NCBI GenBank assembly: GCA_002439085.1
Contig: DJSW01000020.1
Span: 23,214-87,213 of the forward strand
Length of the DNA stretch: 64,000 bases
Direction: 5' to 3'
Source of the DNA: Alphaproteobacteria bacterium UBA6324
Lineage (GTDB): Bacteria; Pseudomonadota; Alphaproteobacteria; CAAGCB01; CAG-977
Position numbers and translations under genes: made by a program. The notes beneath the pieces are model-generated. The model was not told where the DNA came from. It saw nothing but the letters and a program-made list of their open reading frames with translations, and searched no databases. This document shows positions 44,176 to 52,965 of this stretch, in pieces (the stretch's first letter is position 1; the number at the start of each line of letters is the position of its first letter).

Positions 44176-44218
44176 GAAACGGACGTTTTCAGAATTTTCA
44201 AGGCGTCCGTTTCTTGTT
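44176..44218 (+). terminator. Terminator of hslVU
   Basis: GAAACGGACG and CGTCCGTTTC form a 10-bp stem (one extra G) around an AT-rich loop, then TTGTTT. Confidence 0.75.
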
Positions 44219-44349
44219 TGAACCGGCATGAAAAAAAGCGGCTTTTATTCCGTTGTTTTCAGGGAATAAAAAAATGGAAAAACTTTTATACACGGCGAAA
44301 ACAAAGGATGTTTTCAGAATCGTAACAAGTATGAAAAGGTTGTTTTCAG
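44185..44349 (+). repeat. Four GTTTTCAG repeats and an AT hairpin in the hslU-chromate transporter gap
   Basis: GTTTTCAG occurs at 44185, 44255, 44310 and 44342. The second lies in the loop of a 9-bp hairpin TTTTATTCC/GGAATAAAA (44243-44271). There is no ORF in this 280-base gap. It may be a regulatory patch for the transporter operon or simple drift. Confidence 0.4.
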
Positions 44350-44423
44350 GCGGGCTTGAAAAAACAGGCGTGCTTGGTTAATCGGGTGAAAAGTAATGAT
44401 AAACGCATTGAAAAGGCGGTGAA

Positions 44424-44957
44424 ATGTATCAAAGTTGGCAGCTTTTCTGGGTTTTCTTTAAAATCGGGGCGTTCACGCTGGGTAGCGGATACGCCATGAT
44501 GCCGCAGATCCGGCGGGAATTGGTGACGCGACGCAAATGGTTGGATGAGGACGAATTCATCGACATCGTCGCGGCGACGCAATCCGCGCCGGGGCCGATC
44601 GCCGTTAACTTGGCCGTTTTTCTGGGACTGCGGATCGCGGGCGTCAAAGGGATGATCGCGACGGCGTTCGGGGCGGTTTTGCCGTCGTTTGCGATTATTT
44701 TGATGATCGCCGCGTTGTTTCAAGGGATACAGGACGCGCCGCTGTTCGTCGCGGCGTTCAAGGCCGTAAAGCCTGCGTCGGTCGCGCTGATTCTGGTTCC
44801 CGTTTTCACGATTGCCAAACGCACGGGAACGGTCGGTTTCAAAATGTTTCTTTCCGTCGCGGCGGCGTGTCTGGTCGCGTTTACGCCGCTGTCGCCGATT
44901 TATATTGTGGTGGCGTTTGCAGCGGGCGGGATTCTTTATTACGGACGGAAAAAATGA
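44424..44957 (+). CDS. Chromate transporter family protein, first half-size subunit
   Basis: A 177-residue CHR-domain membrane protein. FKIGAFTLGSGYAMMPQIRRELV is the family N-terminal signature; AATQSAPGPIAVNLAVFLGLRIAG follows, then helices to the C-terminus. Half-size CHR proteins work in pairs as inner-membrane antiporters of chromate or other anions; the true substrate is uncertain. Overlaps its partner by ATGA. Confidence 0.92.
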   Translation: MYQSWQLFWVFFKIGAFTLGSGYAMMPQIRRELVTRRKWLDEDEFIDIVAATQSAPGPIAVNLAVFLGLRIAGVKGMIATAFGAVLPSFAIILMIAALFQGIQDAPLFVAAFKAVKPASVALILVPVFTIAKRTGTVGFKMFLSVAAACLVAFTPLSPIYIVVAFAAGGILYYGRKK

Positions 44958-45478
44958 TTTTTTGGCAGTTGTTTCGCATTTTCTTTATGATTGGAATGTT
45001 CAGTTTCGGCGGCGGGTATGCGATGCTGCCGTTGATCCAAGACGAAATCGTCGCGCGTAATCATTGGATCACAAACGCCCGATTTGTCGATATCGTCGCC
45101 GTTTCTCAGGTCACGCCGGGGCCGTTGGCCGTGAACGCGGCAACCTATGTCGGTTTTGCCGTGACGCAATCCGTGTGGGGTGCTGTTTGTGCAACGGCGG
45201 GTGTTTGCCTGCCGTCAATCATCGTTGTCGTGTTTTTATACTTGTTCATGCAAAAATTCAAAGAAGCGGCTTGGCTGAAAAATATGTTCAAAGGACTGAA
45301 AATCGGTGTTGTCGGCCTGATTTTAGGGGCGGCGCTGATCTTGATGACGCCGGAGATTTTTGCGGATTATATCAGCGTTCTGCTGTGCGTCGCGTCGTTT
45401 GTCGCGTGCTATCGCTTCAATCAATCGCCGATTACGGTGATTTCGGCCGCTGCCGTCGCCGGTATGCTGATTTATTAA
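44954..45478 (+). CDS. Chromate transporter family protein, second half-size subunit
   Basis: A 174-residue CHR-domain protein: FFMIGMFSFGGGYAMLPLIQDEIV and VAVSQVTPGPLAVNAATYVGFAV are the family motifs. It pairs with the preceding subunit; start at ATG 44954 inside an ATGA overlap. A parS site begins 3 bases after its stop. Confidence 0.92.
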   Translation: MIFWQLFRIFFMIGMFSFGGGYAMLPLIQDEIVARNHWITNARFVDIVAVSQVTPGPLAVNAATYVGFAVTQSVWGAVCATAGVCLPSIIVVVFLYLFMQKFKEAAWLKNMFKGLKIGVVGLILGAALILMTPEIFADYISVLLCVASFVACYRFNQSPITVISAAAVAGMLIY

Positions 45479-45480
45479 AA

Positions 45481-45496
45481 TGTTTCACGTGAAACA
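45481..45496. promoter_or_regulatory. parS centromere site
   Basis: TGTTTCACGTGAAACA, an exact match to the 16-base ParB-binding palindrome, in the gap before rsmG-parAB. Confidence 0.92.
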
Positions 45497-45582
45497 AAAA
45501 TTACGGTTTTGCGGATAAAAAATTTTCCGCTTGTCTTTTTTCATCCGAAGCGTCTATTTTATGAAAAACAGAGATGCGAAAA

Positions 45583-45598
45583 TGTTTCACGTGAAACA
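45583..45598. promoter_or_regulatory. parS centromere site
   Basis: Second exact TGTTTCACGTGAAACA, 102 bases after the first and 15 bases before the rsmG start. Together they are the core ParB loading site, next to the parAB genes. Confidence 0.92.
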
Positions 45599-45612
45599 AA
45601 GGATGTGAAAAA

Positions 45613-46236
45613 GTGATAACGAACGATCGCGACAATGTGCTGAAACAGCTGCGTTTATCCGGCCGGATTGTTGAAAATCTGGATAAATACGTCGATTTGC
45701 TGGAATGTGAACAGGCAAAGATGAATCTGGTCGGACGTTCGACGTTGCCGGCCGTTTGGACGCGTCATGTACTGGATTCGGCGCAGTTGTTCAATCTGTT
45801 GTTGCCGGCGGACAAGTGTGTCCTTGATTTGGGCAGCGGCGCCGGTTTTCCCGCGCTGGTTTTGGCGATTATGGATGAAAAGCGGGAACGTGATTTTCAT
45901 TTGGTCGAAAGCGACGGGAAAAAGTGCGGCTTTTTAAACAAGGTTATCGAAACCTGCGGTTTGAAAGCCGAAGTGCACAACGAACGGATTGAGCAAATGG
46001 AAAAGTTCGGTGCGGACGTTATCACCGCGCGCGCTTTGGCGCCGTTGGAACTTTTGTTGAAATACGCTTGTCCGTTTTTCAAAACGAAAACGCGCTGTCT
46101 GTTTATGAAAGGGGCAAAAGCGGACGAGGAATTGACCGCCGCCGCCCGAAAATACGCTTTTCATTTTGAAAAAATTCCCAGCGTCACCAGCGACGAAGGG
46201 CGGATTTTGCTGCTTTCAGGGGTGAAAAAGAAATGA
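45613..46236 (+). CDS. rsmG: 16S rRNA (guanine-527-N7)-methyltransferase
   Basis: A 207-residue RsmG (GidB). LVGRST near residue 40, then the SAM site VLDLGSGAGFPALVLAI and FHLVESDGKKCGFLNKV, with ITARALAPLELLL. The start is GTG at 45613 with AAAGGA ahead. Followed by parA with a 4-base overlap. In many alphaproteobacteria mnmE-mnmG lie directly upstream; here they are elsewhere. Confidence 0.96.
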   Translation: MITNDRDNVLKQLRLSGRIVENLDKYVDLLECEQAKMNLVGRSTLPAVWTRHVLDSAQLFNLLLPADKCVLDLGSGAGFPALVLAIMDEKRERDFHLVESDGKKCGFLNKVIETCGLKAEVHNERIEQMEKFGADVITARALAPLELLLKYACPFFKTKTRCLFMKGAKADEELTAAARKYAFHFEKIPSVTSDEGRILLLSGVKKK

Positions 46237-47021
46237 ACAATTTATATAAACGTCCGCGCGTCATCGCCGTTTCCAACCAGAAAGGCGGTGTCGGCAAAAC
46301 GACGACGGCGGTCAATCTGGCGACGGCTTTGGCGGCCGTGAACAAAAAGGTGCTGGTGCTGGATTTCGATCCGCAGGGCAACGCGACGGTCAGTTTCGGC
46401 ATCGAACGTAAAAACGCGCCCAAAAATATGTATCAGGTTTTGATGGGGGAAACGAAGATTTCTTCGGCGATCGTGTGGACGAAGATTCCGAATTTGTCCG
46501 TCGTCGTGTCGTCCAAGGATCTGGCCGGCGCCGATTTCGAGTTGTCGCACAAGGACGCGCCGCAGTTTTATTTGAAAAAAGCGTTGGATTCGGAAATGCT
46601 GTCGTACGACTACATCTTTATCGACTGTCCGCCGGCGGTCGGGATGCTGACGGTCAACGCTTTGGTCGCGGCCGATTCCGTCATCGTTCCGGTGCAATGC
46701 GAATATCTGGCGTTGGAAGGCGTGGCCGATTTGATGAAAACGATTGATCGGGTGAAGCGCAATTTCAACCACGGTTTGGAAATACAGGGGATCGTCCTGA
46801 CCATGTTCGACGGCCGCACGGGGTTGTCCGAAGTCGTCGCGCAGGACGTGCGCAGCTTTTTCGGCGCAAAAGTGTATAAGTCTGTGATTCCGCGGAACGT
46901 CCGCGTGTCCGAAGCGCCGTCGCACGGCAAACCGATTTTACTGTACGATTTTAAAAGCAAAGGGGCGCAGGCGTATATCGCTTTGGCCGGAGAGATTTTG
47001 AAACAGGAGGCTAAGAAATGA
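46233..47021 (+). CDS. parA: Chromosome partitioning ATPase ParA
   Basis: A 262-residue deviant Walker A ATPase. VSNQKGGVGKTTTAVNLATALA carries the signature Lys pair; FDPQGNATVSFG and DYIFIDCPPAVGMLTVNAL follow. It moves ParB-parS complexes during segregation. The start overlaps the rsmG stop; the stop overlaps the parB start by 4 bases. Confidence 0.98.
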   Translation: MNNLYKRPRVIAVSNQKGGVGKTTTAVNLATALAAVNKKVLVLDFDPQGNATVSFGIERKNAPKNMYQVLMGETKISSAIVWTKIPNLSVVVSSKDLAGADFELSHKDAPQFYLKKALDSEMLSYDYIFIDCPPAVGMLTVNALVAADSVIVPVQCEYLALEGVADLMKTIDRVKRNFNHGLEIQGIVLTMFDGRTGLSEVVAQDVRSFFGAKVYKSVIPRNVRVSEAPSHGKPILLYDFKSKGAQAYIALAGEILKQEAKK

Positions 47022-48010
47022 CGGCACGGAATTTGGGACGCGGATTGAACGCTTTGCTGGGGGACGCCGAAGAATCGGCCGAACAGGCAAGCGGCATTCA
47101 AACGGTGGCTTTGTCCGATTTGGAACCCAGCCCGTTTCAGCCGCGCCGCGTTTTTGACGAAGAGGCGATCAACGATCTGGTCGAATCCATTCGCACCAAA
47201 GGCGTTTTGCAGCCGCTGATCGTCCGCGCCAAAAACGGCGGGGACGGAAAATACGAAATCGTCGGCGGGGAACGCCGCTGGCGGGCGTCGCAGTTGGCGG
47301 GATTGACGGAGGTTCCCGTTATCGTCAAGCAGTTCACCGATAAGGAAGCGTTGGAAGTCGCTTTGATCGAAAATCTGCAACGGCAAGATCTGAACGCGCT
47401 GGAAGAAGCCGAGGGCTATCGCCGTTTGATGGACGAATTCGCCAATACGCAAGAGGAATTGGCGCAAGCCGTCGGCAAAAGCCGCAGTCATGTCGCGAAC
47501 ACGATGCGTTTGCTGGGGTTGCCGGAAAAGGTCAAGGGGTATCTGGAAACCGGAAAATTGACCAGCGGTCACGCGCGCGCCCTGTTGACGGCCAAAGAAC
47601 CCGAGGTTTTGGCGGAAACGGTCATTGCCAAAGGGTTAAACGTCCGCCAAACGGAAAAGCTGGCGCAAGAGGGATTGGAAAAGAAAAAACGCAAACCCGC
47701 CGCGCCGAAAAAATCCGAAAAGCAGGAGGAATGCGATTCTCTGGCGGCCGATTTGTCGCGCGTTTTGGGCATCAACGTGTCCATCCGTCCGAAATCCGTC
47801 GGCGGGGAACTGGTGCTGTTTTACGAAACGCTGGAACAGCTGGACGGATTGATCCGCCGGCTGAACGCCCGTCCGCAGGATAAAATGACGCGGGCGGCCG
47901 AAGAGGACGTGATTCAAAACGACGACGATGATATCGGCGACATTGTTTTCGACGGTTCGTTTTCCGACACGTTGGACGACGACGTGATCAGTTTGGACAA
48001 GCTGAAATAA
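47018..48010 (+). CDS. parB: Chromosome partitioning protein ParB
   Basis: A 330-residue ParB. MTARNLGRGLNALLGD opens the ParA-contact region. The CTP-binding domain shows PFQPRRVFDEEAI and GERRWRASQLAGL; the helix-turn-helix is EELAQAVGKSRSHVANTMRLL. The C-terminal part is longer and more acidic than usual (AAEEDVIQNDDDDIGDIVFD). It binds the parS sites at 45.48-45.60 kb. Confidence 0.97.
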   Translation: MTARNLGRGLNALLGDAEESAEQASGIQTVALSDLEPSPFQPRRVFDEEAINDLVESIRTKGVLQPLIVRAKNGGDGKYEIVGGERRWRASQLAGLTEVPVIVKQFTDKEALEVALIENLQRQDLNALEEAEGYRRLMDEFANTQEELAQAVGKSRSHVANTMRLLGLPEKVKGYLETGKLTSGHARALLTAKEPEVLAETVIAKGLNVRQTEKLAQEGLEKKKRKPAAPKKSEKQEECDSLAADLSRVLGINVSIRPKSVGGELVLFYETLEQLDGLIRRLNARPQDKMTRAAEEDVIQNDDDDIGDIVFDGSFSDTLDDDVISLDKLK

Positions 48011-48118
48011 TAAAATCCGCCGCGATTTCGATCCCCGCCGCTGCGACAACGGCGGGGATTTTCATAGCTTGTTAAAAATCGCCTTGTCTGAACCGGCAAA
48101 AACCTTTATCCTGTCGAT

Positions 48119-48397
48119 ATGTATCGGCGGTTCGGCCGTCGGTAACAGTGTCTGGAAACAGGCGCGGAGCCGTCAGAAGCTCTCACATAAGCGGTGTTGG
48201 TATAAACGCCGTACAATCCGTTTCGCATATGGCGGGACGGAATTATATCCCCGACTTTTTGTTTTAAGGGTCGGGGAGGTTTTGACGTATGTTCAGATCC
48301 CCGTCATCCGTTGACGCGGATTAAAGGTCATGACGATCATTCTTATGTGTGATTTCTGAACTCCCCGCCGCCTGATTTTCAGGCGGTTGTTTTTTTT
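48119..48397 (+). ncRNA. Structured leader RNA, copy B
   Basis: Third member of the family. Promoter TTGTCT-17-TATCCT (48084-48112). Elements: GGAGCCGTCAGAAGCTC hairpin, GGTGTT/AACGCC hairpin, ATCCGTTT...GGGACGGA, CCCCGA (48249-48254), TCGGGGAG (48271-48278), GACGTATGTTCAGA, AAAGGTCATGACGATCATT, TCTGAA, CTCCCCG (48361-48367), and terminator CCGCCTG/CAGGCGG with T-run. It ends 23 bases before the Cys-rich gene, whose GGGAGTT is complementary to AACTCCC of the RNA. Confidence 0.65.
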
Positions 48398-48419
48398 ACC
48401 TGAAAAACAGGAGGGAGTT

Positions 48420-49070
48420 ATGAAGAGATTTTTATTGATATTCGGTCTGTTCTTGCTGTTTGAGACGAGCGCACGGGCTGTGACCGTGGTAGAATGCAAG
48501 GTTGCAAATTGTAAATCGTGCGATGCATATAAAAGTGGTGCTTGTTACATTTGCAATGACGGTTATCTGCCTTATGCTACGGACATGATTCCGAGCGAAG
48601 ACGGCAAGGGATATTATATGGAAAAATTATGTGCCAAATCGAATATTGAACATTGTCAAATGGTTGAAGATGCCGGTGGAACAAATTGTCGGGTATGTGA
48701 AAAGGGGTACGGTCGCTCAGATTTGTACGGGAAAGGGTGTTTGCCATGTTCGGATGAAAACGCAACGGAATGCGATTATAGCTTATACACAGAATCGACA
48801 GCGTGTAAAAGCGGTTATACCTTGGGAAAAAACAAAGCTACTTCGGCCGGATATACGTGCTATAAAATAGTTGAGCATTGCACGGATTATTCAGGTGTAC
48901 AAAATTCGCCAAAAAAACAATGCGTCGAATGCGAGAGCGGTTATTCACTGCAAGATGGGGATTGTGTCGCCGATGATACCGGTGATTCCGAAACGGCAAT
49001 CGGCACGGTCATTTCCTGTCCGGACGATATGACATTATCCGCCGACGGTTGTTGTTGTGTGCCTGACTGA
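48420..49070 (+). CDS. Secreted Cys-rich protein with C-terminal CCC tail
   Basis: A 216-residue protein: signal peptide MKRFLLIFGLFLLFETSARA, at least five Cys-pair modules (CKVANCKSCDAYKSGACYIC, CRVCEKGYG, CVECESGYSLQDGDC), then TVISCPDDMTLSADGCCCVPD. The last 21 residues nearly equal those of the protein at 8834. The middle is more AT-rich than the flanks. AGGAGGG precedes the ATG. Downstream of leader RNA copy B. Confidence 0.85.
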   Translation: MKRFLLIFGLFLLFETSARAVTVVECKVANCKSCDAYKSGACYICNDGYLPYATDMIPSEDGKGYYMEKLCAKSNIEHCQMVEDAGGTNCRVCEKGYGRSDLYGKGCLPCSDENATECDYSLYTESTACKSGYTLGKNKATSAGYTCYKIVEHCTDYSGVQNSPKKQCVECESGYSLQDGDCVADDTGDSETAIGTVISCPDDMTLSADGCCCVPD

Positions 49071-49071
49071 A

Positions 49072-49452
49072 TCATTCCGCCCAAAACGCGTTTTGAATGT
49101 GTTCGGGAAAATGATCGGGCGAGATCAACACGACATCGAAACGCAATTCCTTTTCCGCCAGATCGGGGCGCGTCGCCAGATAATACTCCGCGCCCCGAAC
49201 GCGGCGGGATTGAACGCGGGCGTTGACGGATTCGGCGGCGGCGGTTGGTGTCGCGCGGCGTTTGACTTCGACAAAAGCGATCGTATCGCCTTTGGCCGCG
49301 ATGATGTCGATTTCGCCCGCGCCGGAACCCCGCGGCGGTTTAAAATTGCGTTCCAGTATCCGGTATCCTTTCAACTGTAAAAACCATGCGGCGGCGGTTT
49401 CGGCCTTGTATCCGCTGTCGCGCGCTTTTTTGCCCGTTTCACGCCTGTCCAT
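49072..49452 (-). CDS. YraN (UPF0102) family nuclease-like protein
   Basis: A 126-residue protein of the UPF0102 family with a PD-(D/E)xK-like core: GYKAETAAAWFLQLKGYRILERNF, GEIDIIAAKGDTIAFVEVKRR, and RFDVVLI. The active-site pattern E, D, ExK is present, but activity is not established for the family. Its start overlaps rsmI by 14 bases, and it ends convergent and 1 base from the Cys-rich gene. Confidence 0.92.
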   Translation of the reverse strand: MDRRETGKKARDSGYKAETAAAWFLQLKGYRILERNFKPPRGSGAGEIDIIAAKGDTIAFVEVKRRATPTAAAESVNARVQSRRVRGAEYYLATRPDLAEKELRFDVVLISPDHFPEHIQNAFWAE

Positions 49453-50290
49453 TTTTCAATTCCAAAGCGCGCTTATACACGTCCTTTTTAGGCGCGCCCG
49501 TCTGTTGCGCGGCGAAAGCGGCCGCGTCTTTGACCGTCATGGTTTCCAACGCCTGTTTGATCACGGCGTCAATGTCGGCCGGCGCGGCCTTTTCCTCGGC
49601 GGGCGGAGCGACGACGATGACGATTTCACCTTTCGGCCAGCCGTTTTGTCGGTATCCGTCGATCAATCCGGAAAGCGTGCCGCGGACGGTCTGCTCGAAT
49701 TTCTTGGTGATTTCGCGCACGACGGCGGCCTGCCGGTTGCCCAGAACGTCCGCCATGTCGGCCAGCGTTTCCGCCAGCCGTTGCGGGGATTCGTAAAAAA
49801 TCAGCGTAGCCGGAACGTTTGCCAGAATTTCCAGCTCTTTTTTGCGCGCCGTTGTTTTCGGCGGCAGGAAACCGTTGAACAGAAACCGGTGGGATGGCAG
49901 GCCGGACAGCTGCAGCGCGGTCAGAAAAGCGCACGCTCCCGGAACGGACGTGACGTATATGCCGTTGTCGATACATTCCTGCACCAGCTTGTACCCCGGA
50001 TCGCTGACCAGCGGCATTCCGGCGTCGGAAACCAAGGCGACCATTTCATTGTTACGCAACCGTTCCAAAATTTTCGGGCAGGCTTTCTCCGCGTTGAAAT
50101 TGTGATAGGCGGTCAGCTTTTTGCCGGCGATCCCCAGCAGGGTCAGCAGTTTTTGCGTGTTCCGCGTGTCTTCGCACGCGATGGTGTCGGCGGATTTCAA
50201 AACATCGACGGCGCGGGCGGAAATGTCGCCCAGATTGCCGATAGGGGTTGCAACAAGGTATAATCCTTTGGTAAAAAATGCGTCAGACAA
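49439..50290 (-). CDS. rsmI: 16S rRNA (cytidine-1402-2'-O)-methyltransferase
   Basis: A 283-residue tetrapyrrole-methylase-fold enzyme. LYLVATPIGNLGDIS and IACEDTRNTQKLL at the N-terminus, LVSDAGMPLVSDPGY, SVPGACAFLTAL and FYESPQRLAETLADM. The start is a TTG at 50290 because AAAGGAG lies directly ahead and the family N-terminus begins there; a GTG 42 bases upstream lacks a site. Divergent from the LpoA-like gene, as is usual. Confidence 0.95.
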   Translation of the reverse strand: MSDAFFTKGLYLVATPIGNLGDISARAVDVLKSADTIACEDTRNTQKLLTLLGIAGKKLTAYHNFNAEKACPKILERLRNNEMVALVSDAGMPLVSDPGYKLVQECIDNGIYVTSVPGACAFLTALQLSGLPSHRFLFNGFLPPKTTARKKELEILANVPATLIFYESPQRLAETLADMADVLGNRQAAVVREITKKFEQTVRGTLSGLIDGYRQNGWPKGEIVIVVAPPAEEKAAPADIDAVIKQALETMTVKDAAAFAAQQTGAPKKDVYKRALELKNGQA

Positions 50291-50355
50291 TTTGCACTCC
50301 TTTGCAAAAACAGCTAAGATGCATCTAATCACGTTTTAAATTCGGGAGCAATTCC

Positions 50356-51888
50356 TTGCGTCAAAAAATTTGCCGTTCTTTCGTTTTTGTTGTTGCGCTG
50401 TCCGTGTTGGCGTCGTGCCGCGGCGGCATCCCCATGTTTTCAAAGCGCGTGGATCAAAGCGCGTTTCACGTCGCCGACGCGAATATCGCCGAAAAGGGTG
50501 CGGAAACCGCGCCCGCGATCGTTCCCGTTGAAATGGTGCGCGTCGGGATGCTGGTGCCGCTGACGGGGAATTCGGCCAAGCTGGGCGAGGTTTTGCGCAA
50601 CGCGGCGCTGATGTCCCTGTTCGACATTTCCAGCCAGCGGCTGATCCTGCAATTCTACGACACGCAGGGAACGGCCGAGGGGGCGCGCGCCGCTGCCAAG
50701 CTGGCGATCAGCCAGGGCGTCGAATTGATCATAGGTCCCGTTTATTCGCAGGCCGTCCGCGCCATCCGTCCGGCGACACATTCCGCCGACATCGGCGTGA
50801 TCACCTTTTCATCCGATCCGTCGAATCTGGGGGACGGCGTCTATACGATCGGCGCGCTGACATCGCAGCAGGTGGAATACATCGTCCGTTTCGCCTGTGA
50901 CAAGGGATACAAGCGGCTGGCCGTTTTGTCGCAGGACAACGCGACGGGCGACATCGTTTCCATGGCGGCGAAATCGGCCGTTGACGCGTGCGGCGGCATG
51001 ATCACAAAGGCCGCTTTCTACGATCCGAAAACGGACGATTTGCAAACGGCGGTCGCTTCCATCATGCCCAAAATGCTGGAGGATTTGGAAACCGAACGCG
51101 ACGACGAGGTCAAGCGGTTGGAAAAAGCGCGCGAACAGGTCGCCGCCGGTCATCCCGTTTTGATGAAAAACGAGGAAACCGGAGAAATGGAGGAACGCCA
51201 GATGTCGCTTGAGCAACTGCAAGCGACGATCGACGTTTTGAAAGAAATGGAATTGCAACGCGATCCGTTCGAGTTCGATGCGATCCTGATTCCCGAAGAG
51301 GGCAGCCGTCTGCGGTCGTTGGGGGCGTTGATGTCGTATTACGACGTTCCCGCCGAAATCAAAATTCTGGGAACGTCGCAGTGGTCGGATTCCCGTCCGG
51401 CGCGCGAAGCGGCGTTGATCGGCGGGTGGTTTTCGCATTTGCCGTCGGCGGGATTTGCCGATTTTTCCAAGCGGTACGCCGAGATTTACGGTGAAAAACC
51501 GCCCCGCATCGCGTCGCAGGCGTATGATGCCGTCGCTTTGGCCGCGATTTTGGCGGAAACGGGCGGATTTTCCTATGAAAACCTGACGACGGTTTCCGGT
51601 TTCAAGGGCGTGGACGGGCTGTTCCGCCTGTTGCCGAACGGGTTGTCCGAACGCGGGCTGCAGGTGTTGGGCGTGGAAAAGAAAGGCTTTGTCACCCTGT
51701 CGCCGGCGTTGGAAGTGTTTGAAACCGTTCCGACGTTCGTTCCCGACGTTTACGTCAAGGGATTCCGCAATTCGCCCGATCTGGTGACCGTTCCCGAAAC
51801 GCCGGAAGCCGCCGCGGACGAAACGGTCGTGATTGACGAAAACGGATCAGACCAGCAAAGTGCCGCAAAGGGCGTTCAAAATCAATAA
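50356..51888 (+). CDS. LpoA-like periplasmic-binding-fold lipoprotein
   Basis: A 510-residue lipoprotein (lipobox VLASCRGG) with a type I periplasmic-binding fold: VRVGMLVPLTGNSAKLGEVLRNAALMSLFD, IIGPVYSQAVRAI, LAVLSQDNATG and AYDAVALAAIL. A charged coiled insertion (~245-310, EDLETERDDEVKRLEKAREQ) interrupts it. Relatives beside rsmI-yraN (LpoA/YraM) activate penicillin-binding proteins. The start is TTG at 50356 with CGGGAG ahead. The 3' end overlaps hemW by 42 bases. Confidence 0.87.
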   Translation: MRQKICRSFVFVVALSVLASCRGGIPMFSKRVDQSAFHVADANIAEKGAETAPAIVPVEMVRVGMLVPLTGNSAKLGEVLRNAALMSLFDISSQRLILQFYDTQGTAEGARAAAKLAISQGVELIIGPVYSQAVRAIRPATHSADIGVITFSSDPSNLGDGVYTIGALTSQQVEYIVRFACDKGYKRLAVLSQDNATGDIVSMAAKSAVDACGGMITKAAFYDPKTDDLQTAVASIMPKMLEDLETERDDEVKRLEKAREQVAAGHPVLMKNEETGEMEERQMSLEQLQATIDVLKEMELQRDPFEFDAILIPEEGSRLRSLGALMSYYDVPAEIKILGTSQWSDSRPAREAALIGGWFSHLPSAGFADFSKRYAEIYGEKPPRIASQAYDAVALAAILAETGGFSYENLTTVSGFKGVDGLFRLLPNGLSERGLQVLGVEKKGFVTLSPALEVFETVPTFVPDVYVKGFRNSPDLVTVPETPEAAADETVVIDENGSDQQSAAKGVQNQ

Positions 51889-52965
51889 CCCTTTGGCCGT
51901 CGCGCGGATGCCTTTTTTATCGCTGACCAAAAAGCCGTCGGTCTGATAGTCCAGCAATGTTCCCGCGTGCATGAAATCTTCGGGCGGTCGGCCGATGATG
52001 TCGGCAAAGGCCGTCCGGTTGATGCCTTCGCGCGTGCGCAACGCCATAAAAATCAGCTCTTCCGCCTTTTCTTTCGGTGTCAAAACGTTTTCTTCGGCGG
52101 TTCGGTTTTTCAGCCATAGCGCGATGTCGGAGCTTTGCGCCGTGGCGTAAAAGCGGCCGTTTTGTGTAAAGCGGCCGTGCGCGGCGGGACCTACGCCCAG
52201 CCATTCGCCCCCCTGCCAGTACAGCAGGTTGTGGCGGCATTCTTCGCCGCGGACGGCGTGGTTGGATACTTCGTAACGTTCTGTGCCGGCCTGATACGTC
52301 ATGCGGTCGGTCAGTTCGAACAAATCGGCGGCAAGTTCCTCTTCGGGCGGTTGGACGCCTTTTTTATAAAAGAACGTGCCTTCCTCGATCGTCAGCTGGT
52401 ACAGGGACAGATGCCGCAGGTTCAATTCCAAAATGCGGTTCAGCTCCGATTCCCAATCCCGCAGCGTTTGGTTCGGGCGGCCGTAAATGAAATCGGCGGA
52501 CACGCGGGGAAAGACGCGTTTGGCGTTTTCCAATATGTCCAAAGCCTGTTCGACCGTGTGCAGCCGTCCCAGAAATTTCAGATCCGCGTCGTTCAACGCC
52601 TGCATCCCGACGGACAGGCGGTTGACGCCCGCTTGGCGCAGGGCGCGCATCTTTTCCGCGTCAAGGGAACAGGGATTGCCCTCCAGCGATATTTCAACAT
52701 CGTCCGCCATCGGCCACAATCCGCGGATTGTTTCGATGATGAAACGGACGGCGTCCGCGTTCATCAAAGACGGGGTGCCGCCGCCGAAAAAGATTGATGA
52801 CACCGTTTTGTCCGCGGTGCGCGCGGCGTATGTTTTCAGGTTTTCGCCATAGGCCGCCCGCCAAGCGTTTTCGTCGAAACGCTTTGACGGCACGCTGACA
52901 AAGTCGCAATAGGGGCACTTTGATCGGCAAAACGGCCAATGGATGTAAACGCCGAAACCGGTCAC
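51847..52965 (-). CDS. hemW: HemW-like radical SAM heme chaperone
   Basis: A 372-residue radical SAM protein. GVYIHWPFCRSKCPYCDF carries the CxxxCxxC cluster motif; IFFGGGTPSLM and ISLEGNP follow; the C-terminal HemN domain shows GVGPAAHGR. HemW inserts heme rather than acting as a coproporphyrinogen oxidase. The start is GTG at 52965, overlapping the rdgB stop (GTGA). Confidence 0.94.
   Translation of the reverse strand: MTGFGVYIHWPFCRSKCPYCDFVSVPSKRFDENAWRAAYGENLKTYAARTADKTVSSIFFGGGTPSLMNADAVRFIIETIRGLWPMADDVEISLEGNPCSLDAEKMRALRQAGVNRLSVGMQALNDADLKFLGRLHTVEQALDILENAKRVFPRVSADFIYGRPNQTLRDWESELNRILELNLRHLSLYQLTIEEGTFFYKKGVQPPEEELAADLFELTDRMTYQAGTERYEVSNHAVRGEECRHNLLYWQGGEWLGVGPAAHGRFTQNGRFYATAQSSDIALWLKNRTAEENVLTPKEKAEELIFMALRTREGINRTAFADIIGRPPEDFMHAGTLLDYQTDGFLVSDKKGIRATAKGLLILNALCGTLLV

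Noticed and set aside
50453..50475. Additional parS site at GTTTCACGTCG in the LpoA-like gene
   Set aside because: Only the left half matches; the right half of the palindrome is missing. The same is true of TGTTTCACGTC near 23392.
51847..52965. Oxygen-independent coproporphyrinogen oxidase (HemN)
   Set aside because: The short form, lack of the N-terminal HemN extension and position after rdgB fit HemW, which is a heme chaperone.
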